A stretch of 64,000 nt of DNA, taken from the NCBI GenBank assembly GCA_045613305.1, contig JAZLAU010000009.1, forward strand, positions 21,704 to 85,703, written 5' to 3'. This document shows positions 58,665-64,000 of this stretch, in pieces (position 1 is the stretch's first letter; every line of letters starts with the position of its first letter). The notes below the pieces were generated by a model, which worked only from the letters and a program-made list of their open reading frames with translations, was not told the DNA's origin and did not search any database. The position numbers and the translations under genes are program-made. Origin of the DNA: SFTJ01 sp045613305. Its GTDB lineage: Bacteria > Bacteroidota > Bacteroidia > Bacteroidales > Muribaculaceae.

Positions 58665-60494
58665 ATGATTAATTACAAACGCAGAAATACGGTAGCCGTA
58701 AAGATAAAGGACCTTATAATGGGTTCCGACTACGGTGTGAGGGTGCAGTCGATGACGTCGACCAACACCAACGACATAACTGCGAGCGTTGAACAATGCA
58801 AGCGCATTGCCGATGCTGGTGCCCACTTGGTGCGTCTCACTGCTCAGGGTGTGCGCGAGGCCGAAAGCATAGGCGTGATTCGCGAGAAATTAATTGATGA
58901 GGGGTGTGAGGTGCCTTTGGTGGCCGATATTCACTTCAATCCTAAGGCTGCGTTTGCGGCGGCAAAGACTACCGACAAGGTGCGCATAAATCCCGGAAAT
59001 TTTGTGGATGTGGCGCGCACATTTAAGAAATTGTCGTTTACCGACGAGGAATATGCCCAAGAAATTAAGAAGATTCGCGACACGTTGGTGCCATTCATTA
59101 ACCTTTGCAAGGAGCATGGCACAGCTGTGCGCTTGGGCGTAAACCACGGTTCGCTGAGCGACCGCATCATGAGCCGCTATGGCGACACACCGGCCGGAAT
59201 GGTTGAAAGTGTGATGGAGTTTTTGCGCGTGATGGTGGATGAAGACTTCAAGGATGTGGTAATCTCCATTAAGGCGTCGAACACAGTAGTCATGGTGGAA
59301 ACTGTTCGCCGTTTGGTGGTGGCTATGGATGCCGAAGATATGCATTTCCCGCTTCATTTGGGCGTGACCGAAGCTGGCGACGGCGAAGATGGCCGAATTA
59401 AAAGTGCTGTGGGTATTGGCACCTTGCTTGCCGAAGGCGTTGGCGACACCATCAGAGTGTCGTTGAGCGAGGAGCCTGAACTTGAGGTGCCTGTGGCTAA
59501 AAAACTGGTCGATTATATCACTTCTCGCGAAGGACATGCTCACATTGAGGGGCAGTTGTGCGACTCTTATAATCGTTTGCAACCCGAGCGCCGCCACTCT
59601 GTTGCTGTGGCTCAATTGGTGGGCGGAAAGCATGCCCCTATTGCTGTGGCAGCGTGTGCTCCTGCTGAAGTGAAGGGCAAAATGAAGCCCGATTTCTACT
59701 ATGTGGCAGGCGGTGTGGATGATGTGGCCGACGGGGTGCGATGCATAGTGCCGGCTGAGCAATATAAAGGACTGGCCGGAACTTATCCGTTGTTCGATAT
59801 TTCCCAACTAGGAGAAGTGGCTAACTGCGATGCTGAAATATGCTGGGTGAGTGTTAAGGCCGATGTTGATGTAGCAATGCTTGAACCACTACGCTCGGCG
59901 AAGAGTGTGGTGCTGGTGGTGGATGCTGCAAATGTGAACGTTCCGGGAAGTATTCAAGCCTTTTTGCATAAGTTGATGGCCGCTGGCATAGATGTGCCTG
60001 TGGTGGCTCGTTGCTCGTATGCCGATGCTGACAAAGAATGGCTTCAGGTGAAGTCGGGTGCCGACTTGGGTGCGTTGTTGCTCAACGGATTTCGTGATGG
60101 TATTTGGCTGGAAGTCCCTAATTATGCTAATGTTGACGACGTGGTGCGTTGCCAATTCGGCATTTTGCAAGCTGCGCGTTTGAGGATGAGCAAGACGGAG
60201 TTTATTTCATGCCCAGGTTGTGGACGCACGTTGTTTGACCTTCAGGCAACGGTGCAGCAAGTAAAGTCAGCTACCGAACATCTAAGCCATTTGAAGATAG
60301 GCATCATGGGGTGCATCGTGAACGGTCCGGGCGAAATGGCCGATGCTGATTATGGATATGTGGGTGCAGCTCCAGGCAAAATCAGCCTATATAAAAACAA
60401 AGAATGCATAGAGAAAAACATACCTCAAGAAGAAGCCATTCCGCGCTTGATAGCTCTAATTAAGGAAAACGGCGATTGGGTGGATCCAGAATAA
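58665..60494 (+). CDS. ispG: 4-hydroxy-3-methylbut-2-en-1-yl diphosphate synthase (long form)
   Basis: IspG/GcpE is the penultimate step of the MEP isoprenoid pathway, a [4Fe-4S] reductase. The 609-residue protein is the three-domain long type of Bacteroidota, Chlamydiae and plants: TIM barrel (about 1-280, starting KRRNTVAVKIKDLIMG), an inserted second domain (about 290-490), and the C-terminal cluster domain. Cluster ligands are C516 and C519 in SCPGCGRTLFDL and C550 in GCIVNGPGE. A leader of about 90 nt after purE contains weak pairing only. A possibly co-transcribed SGNH hydrolase follows by 28 bp. Confidence 0.96.
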   Translation: MINYKRRNTVAVKIKDLIMGSDYGVRVQSMTSTNTNDITASVEQCKRIADAGAHLVRLTAQGVREAESIGVIREKLIDEGCEVPLVADIHFNPKAAFAAAKTTDKVRINPGNFVDVARTFKKLSFTDEEYAQEIKKIRDTLVPFINLCKEHGTAVRLGVNHGSLSDRIMSRYGDTPAGMVESVMEFLRVMVDEDFKDVVISIKASNTVVMVETVRRLVVAMDAEDMHFPLHLGVTEAGDGEDGRIKSAVGIGTLLAEGVGDTIRVSLSEEPELEVPVAKKLVDYITSREGHAHIEGQLCDSYNRLQPERRHSVAVAQLVGGKHAPIAVAACAPAEVKGKMKPDFYYVAGGVDDVADGVRCIVPAEQYKGLAGTYPLFDISQLGEVANCDAEICWVSVKADVDVAMLEPLRSAKSVVLVVDAANVNVPGSIQAFLHKLMAAGIDVPVVARCSYADADKEWLQVKSGADLGALLLNGFRDGIWLEVPNYANVDDVVRCQFGILQAARLRMSKTEFISCPGCGRTLFDLQATVQQVKSATEHLSHLKIGIMGCIVNGPGEMADADYGYVGAAPGKISLYKNKECIEKNIPQEEAIPRLIALIKENGDWVDPE

Positions 60495-60522
60495 TATAAT
60501 TAATGTAAATAAGAATAAGAAT

Positions 60523-61212
60523 ATGAAGAAATTGTTATTTGCGCTTGTTTGCGTCTTGGCAGTGGCTTTTGCTGCCGAAGCAGTTGACTTTAATCGCGAT
60601 TGGGCACGCTTTGGCCGTTATGCTAAGGCTAATGCCGAACTCACCAAGAACCCCGATGTGGTGTTTATGGGCAACAGCATCACCGACCACTGGCCAGGCA
60701 TGATGCCCGAGTTTTGGGCTGCACACCCTAATTTTGCAGCGCGTGGCATTGGTGGGCAGACTTCAAGTGAGATGCTTGTGCGTTTCCGTCAGGATGTGCT
60801 TGATTTGCACCCAAAGGTGGTGGTGATTCTTGCCGGCATCAACGACATTGCCCACAACAATGGTGCTATTTCGCTGGAGCATGTGATGGGCAATATTCAA
60901 TCGATGGTGGAACTGGCGCGTGCCAATAAGATTAAGGTGGCTTTGTGCTCGGTAGTGCCTTGCGACCGCCTTGGTTGGCGTCCAGAGGTGCAACCTGCCG
61001 ACGAGGTGCGCAAACTCAATGCTCTCATTCAAGAATATGTGAAAGCCAAGAAGGATAAGAACGTAATCTATGTAGACTACTATTCTGCAATGGCCAACGA
61101 AAACGGAGGTTTGGATAAAGAATTGTCGGAAGACGGTTGCCATCCGGTGCAAGCAGGCTATTTGATTATGCAAGACGTTGTAGCCGATGCGTTAAAGCGT
61201 TGGGTGAAATAA
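60523..61212 (+). CDS. Exported SGNH/GDSL-family hydrolase
   Basis: A 229-residue protein with a signal peptide (cleavage near AFAAEAVD). The four SGNH blocks are in order: VFMGNSITDHW (GxSxxD with Ser in GNSIT), GGQTSSEMLVRF (Gly), ILAGINDIAHN (Asn) and DGCHPVQAGY (Asp-x-x-His). Such enzymes are esterases, often acetyl-xylan or platelet-activating-factor-acetylhydrolase-like. The N-terminal DFNRDWARFGRY is common in the Bacteroidota members. It may be co-transcribed with ispG. A hairpin follows at 61275. Confidence 0.9.
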   Translation: MKKLLFALVCVLAVAFAAEAVDFNRDWARFGRYAKANAELTKNPDVVFMGNSITDHWPGMMPEFWAAHPNFAARGIGGQTSSEMLVRFRQDVLDLHPKVVVILAGINDIAHNNGAISLEHVMGNIQSMVELARANKIKVALCSVVPCDRLGWRPEVQPADEVRKLNALIQEYVKAKKDKNVIYVDYYSAMANENGGLDKELSEDGCHPVQAGYLIMQDVVADALKRWVK

Positions 61213-61274
61213 TGCGGTGAACATTCTCACGGGCAATTTGCTTCGGCGTGAGGTTGAATTACCAGAAAATAAAA

Positions 61275-61319
61275 AAACAATGCGTCATTTGTGGCTCAGC
61301 CGCCAATGACGCATTGTTT
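61275..61319. terminator. Long hairpin between convergent genes
   Basis: Perfect 15-bp stem AAACAATGCGTCATT / AATGACGCATTGTTT, with a loop that itself can pair (GGC/GCC). It lies between the SGNH hydrolase (plus) and the acyltransferase (minus) and can serve both strands. Confidence 0.85.
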
Positions 61320-61439
61320 CTATTTGAGCATTGTCGCAAATATTTCCTTATACATATAATATATACATGGAAGGGTTGTTTAAGCAGCCACCGGCCTATG
61401 GGAGCGCTATCTTGCAAAGAGATAAAACTGCTATAAACA

Positions 61440-62390
61440 CTAATAATTCACATATATTTTATCTTTAAAAAAGACATATCTGCTAATATTTAGTTTGTCA
61501 ATCAACCAAGCTGTAGAGAGGCATCCTAAAATAACGAAAGTTAGAGCAAAGAAAAGAAAACATATTGCAGTTGGGTCAAAATTAAAATAAGGTACTGCGA
61601 TTTTTGATAAAATCGTAAATGCAGGAGAGAAAACAACTATTGCCAATGAGTTTTTTCCTAAATAACACAAAAACCGCTTAGGTCTGATTGAAATATGGTT
61701 GTAGGTATACAACATTAGACTTATCATCAACACCGTAATCGCAATGCCAGCCAATGACCCTCTGTGAAAATTATCGCTTGAGGAAAAAAGAATAATTAAA
61801 GGTAATATTGCCATAGAAGAAGGAGGAATGGTGTTGATGAAATCCATGTTACTTCGCTGAATGCATAAACCAATAACGAAAAACAAGACATTACGCCAGT
61901 CTAAACCACTTATTACATTCGAAATTACATAAAGCGCCACTCCTGTTAATATAAGACATGCAGCCCCTTCCTTCTTGCAGAGTTTGTGTATAAAATAAGA
62001 TGTTGCGCTACAAATTATAAGTGTGTGAATATACCAATAGGGACCTATTGGAGAACATGTAATTTTTGAGATAAATCCCCATAAATCCATGTTTTCAATC
62101 TGATTAGACGTCCCCATGGCCTTACCCATGAAAAAAATTAGAAGTAGATATAATGCTTCAAACACTAAATACGGAACAACCAGACGAAGCATGCTTTTTC
62201 CAAAACCCGCGATGTCTTTATTAAGGCTAACCAAATAACCAGATATAATCAGAAATAGGGGCATGTGGAAAGTATAGATAGCGCTGCTTAGTAGGGGATA
62301 TGTTTCATTAATAAGTTGTAAATGAAAAACAACCATGAGTAAAATTCCCACCCCCTTCAAATAGTCAAGTTGTAGAATTCTCTGTTTCAT
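61440..62390 (-). CDS. Acyltransferase 3 family membrane protein, AT-rich
   Basis: A 316-residue polytopic protein. The N-terminus LDYLKGVGILLMVVFHL and the second-helix pattern IYTFHMPLFLIISGYL are the acyltransferase-3/OafA signatures, with the conserved His in FHMPLF. About ten transmembrane segments are present. Its DNA is clearly more AT-rich than neighbouring core genes and its codon use favours A/T in third positions. It is not related at sequence level to the acyltransferase at 540 beyond family motifs. It lies alone on the minus strand beside a long non-coding gap, which suggests horizontal acquisition. Confidence 0.85.
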   Translation of the reverse strand: MKQRILQLDYLKGVGILLMVVFHLQLINETYPLLSSAIYTFHMPLFLIISGYLVSLNKDIAGFGKSMLRLVVPYLVFEALYLLLIFFMGKAMGTSNQIENMDLWGFISKITCSPIGPYWYIHTLIICSATSYFIHKLCKKEGAACLILTGVALYVISNVISGLDWRNVLFFVIGLCIQRSNMDFINTIPPSSMAILPLIILFSSSDNFHRGSLAGIAITVLMISLMLYTYNHISIRPKRFLCYLGKNSLAIVVFSPAFTILSKIAVPYFNFDPTAICFLFFALTFVILGCLSTAWLIDKLNISRYVFFKDKIYVNY

Positions 62391-63133
62391 AAAAAGTTAG
62401 TATCTGTGTATTAAAATTACCTCTTTGGTCCTGTGGCAGTACTATAATTCTTTAATTATAGTGCAAAAGAAAATTGAAACCAACATTTTGTTAATTCAAC
62501 TGCGTAGGTTTGGAATCACTATAATAAAATGAATTAAAAGAAAGGATGCACTGCGTAGACTGCATTGTTATTAATGCAAATCCCAACCAAACTGGCCTCC
62601 TCCACATTATTCCGTTCATTATTTGCAAAGTGTCCGGTTTTTTTCAGTCGGAATAAAGCGAAAATGCGCTTTCTAAAACTTGTACTTACGCATAAGCACA
62701 AATTATGCGCAAGTTGCAAAGATATCAAATTTCCATGTAAAACGTAATAGATGAGATTGATTTTTTGTGTATTCGTACATTATTTAAAAATTAGCAGCAT
62801 CGAGCTTGCCGTCTGTGTAATATGCATTTTGCAAAAAGAACGCAACTTTTTCTCGGAGGGATTTATTTAAGTTGTTGAAAAAGTGTGGCAGCAAAATCAT
62901 ATGTTAATCGCATCAATGTCAAGAGCGCAAAATTTGCACAGGCCGAGATTGAGGGTTATTTTTGCAATCCTGAATTATTTAAAGTTGCAAGCATGTGTCG
63001 TAACTGTGCGTTGTGCTTAGTGACTGACGTAAATGGAAGGTAAAGTCGCATGGGCGAGAGTGTGTGTTAGAGAAGTTGCGCGAAACTCATTCGACAGAAT
63101 TGTAAACACTCAAAAAACTAATCAATATACAAG
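62391..63133. other. 743-bp gene-poor region
   Basis: Between the AT-rich acyltransferase and the AlaX-like gene there is no credible protein gene. Visible elements are an AT palindrome CTATAATT-CTTT-AATTATAG (62442-62461), a possible minus-strand -7 (TATCTTTG, 62717-62724) that could serve the acyltransferase with a very long leader, and the promoter at 62933-62964. Short open frames on both strands are not supported. Confidence 0.55.
62933..62964 (+). promoter_or_regulatory. Promoter of the AlaX-like gene
   Basis: TTTG (62933-62936) and TATTTTTG (62957-62964) have a 20-bp spacer. Initiation near 62971 leaves an about 160-nt 5' leader before ATG 63134. Confidence 0.68.
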
Positions 63134-63607
63134 ATGACAAACGAAGCACCTATATTAAACGAGCACAACAAACAAGAGTATCCACCAATGCATACCGCCG
63201 AGCATATTCTTAACGGAACTATGGTGAAGATGTTTGGCTGCCGAAGGGCAAAGTCGGCACATGTGGAGAGAAAGAAGTCAAAGCTCGATTATGATTTTCC
63301 GCGTGCGTTAACTCCTGAAGAGGTGGCGGCAATTGAGAATAAGGTTAATGAGGTTATCGATGCCGATATGCCCATCACTATGGAGTATGTCAACCAAAAC
63401 GATGTGGCGCAACGTTTCGACCTTGACCGTCTTCCCGATGGAGCGACGCAAACAGTGAGAATTGTGTATGTGGGCGATTATGATGAGTGTCTTTGTTCGG
63501 GAGCGCATGTAGAGCATACGGCACAAATTGGTCGGTTCAGAATATCAAGCACCCGATTTCAAGACGGGACTTTAAGATTGGTGTTCCGCTTAGATTCGGC
63601 AGTCTGA
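63134..63607 (+). CDS. AlaX-like trans-editing protein (ThrRS/AlaRS second additional domain)
   Basis: A 157-residue stand-alone SAD-type editing domain. Zinc-binding motifs are HTAEH (HxxxH, His20/His24) and CSGAHVEHT (CxxxH) near residue 130. Such proteins hydrolyse mischarged tRNA, usually Ser- or Gly-tRNA(Ala), protecting translation. The truncated length (no C-Ala domain) corresponds to the shortest AlaX class. The start ATG 63134 is followed by a typical leading helix. The gene stands alone with an unusually long leader. Confidence 0.88.
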   Translation: MTNEAPILNEHNKQEYPPMHTAEHILNGTMVKMFGCRRAKSAHVERKKSKLDYDFPRALTPEEVAAIENKVNEVIDADMPITMEYVNQNDVAQRFDLDRLPDGATQTVRIVYVGDYDECLCSGAHVEHTAQIGRFRISSTRFQDGTLRLVFRLDSAV

Positions 63608-63777
63608 TTTTTTTTGAACTTTTCCAGAACCTGCGCAAAAAGTAGGTTTTTGTATTTGTGCTATAAAATTATGTTGTAAAACATAGAATTAACATATTTT
63701 AACTCTAAAATAAAGTGCAATAAATCAATAAGTTAAAGAAATTGGTGTCAAAATGGGCTGAAAATTAGTCGCAAAAG

Positions 63778-63809
63778 TTTTGTCAGTTTCAAGAAAAGCA
63801 CTAACTTTG
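63778..63809 (+). promoter_or_regulatory. Very strong promoter, probably of an rRNA operon
   Basis: TTTTG (63778-63782), a 19-bp spacer and TAACTTTGC (63802-63810) form an almost perfect Bacteroidota promoter. This is the form typically seen in front of rRNA operons, and it lies at the right edge. Confidence 0.7.
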
Positions 63810-63815
63810 CACTCG

Positions 63816-64000
63816 CTTTCGGAAATCAACTGAAGTGCTGATGAAACGAAAGCAGAAACAGATCTTTGAAATTATTGCGAAAGGAAACAACAACAGTGAG
63901 AGACAAGGAAAAGGTGAAGACCTGAGAACATTGTCCTCGTCACAATTTCCTAAAACGACAGGTAAACGAATAAATCAGGCGTCACCGGGCAGACACGGAG
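63816..64000 (+). other. Probable rRNA-operon leader, cut by the window edge
   Basis: After the promoter the sequence continues with GATCTTTGAAATT (63861-63873), resembling the boxA-like antitermination element (TTCTTTGAAAT or similar) seen before 16S genes in Bacteroidota. A non-coding-looking stretch ends in GTCACCGGGCAGACACGG. The 16S gene itself would start beyond 64000, so this remains an inference. An open frame from ATG 63841 to the edge exists but has no protein-like features. Confidence 0.5.

Noticed and set aside
62534..62747. Short open frames on both strands in the gap before the AlaX-like gene
   Set aside because: Overlapping on opposite strands, no ribosome-binding context and no known domain; the minus -7 element overlaps the start of one of them.
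63841..64000. Open frame from ATG 63841 to the right edge (about 53 codons)
   Set aside because: It lies directly behind a very strong rRNA-type promoter, contains a boxA-like element and has no protein-like composition or family motif. A leader RNA is more likely.
1..64000. CRISPR arrays, insertion sequences, prophage genes, tRNA genes
   Set aside because: I looked for direct-repeat arrays with spacers, transposase or integrase motifs and tRNA-like cloverleaves and saw none. The accessory island at 49.9-53.2 kb has no visible att sites.

Overview
The window reads as chromosomal DNA of a Bacteroidales bacterium, most likely a gut Muribaculaceae- or Prevotellaceae-like organism. Nearly every transcription unit has the Bacteroidota promoter (-7 TAnnTTTG, often with TTTG or TTTTG 19-20 bp upstream). 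The protein families point the same way: type IX secretion C-terminal signals, a BspA-like leucine-rich repeat protein, a fimbrillin-like lipoprotein, a GT117/DUF2723 membrane protein, the long form of IspG and many lipoproteins. No species can be named from this sequence. Genes are dense, and units are mostly closed by clear hairpin terminators.

Layout. 1-2.5 kb: a truncated hypothetical gene, an acyltransferase-3 protein and an EamA transporter. 2.6-7.7 kb (minus): an operon of a THUMP-domain RNA methyltransferase, purD, a membrane protein and pdxB. 8-14 kb (plus): a GT117 protein, a polysaccharide deacetylase overlapping queG, and a GIN-domain repeat protein. 14.3-16.8 kb (minus): a GNAT protein and a zinc-ribbon protein. 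17-20.8 kb (plus): topA and a YitT-family membrane protein. 20.8-29.2 kb (plus): five exported proteins (glutaminase-like, EEP-family, GH3, CBM9-like, GHL10-like lipoprotein) that look like a glycan-utilisation operon without SusC/SusD. 29.5-31.1 kb: a CyuA-like cysteine desulfidase and a small protein. 31.3-42.2 kb: surface and secreted proteins (divergent deacetylase, LRR protein, fimbrillin/Lcl-like lipoprotein, rhodanese lipoprotein, GH76 enzyme, T9SS cargo).

42.6-49.7 kb: frr-pyrH, a neuC-neuA-M16 peptidase operon, a PAP2 phosphatase, and an SPFH protein paired with a small Arc-like DNA-binding protein. 49.9-53.2 kb: a compact accessory island with an apparent three-gene operon (GmrSD-like DUF262 protein, tandem zinc-finger protein, and a two-TM protein with a possible EVE/PUA-like C-terminal domain). 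This is the best candidate for an undescribed, probably anti-phage, system. 53.4-61.2 kb returns to core genes: pgeF-obgE, rpoN with a sigma-54-like promoter in front of it, a PAP2-like membrane protein, purE, ispG and an SGNH hydrolase. 61.4-64 kb: an AT-rich acyltransferase, a 743-bp gene-poor stretch, an AlaX-like editing protein and, at the right edge, what looks like an rRNA-operon promoter and leader.

Most functional calls rest on recognised motifs and family knowledge. No database search was run, and promoter and terminator calls come from reading the sequence by eye.
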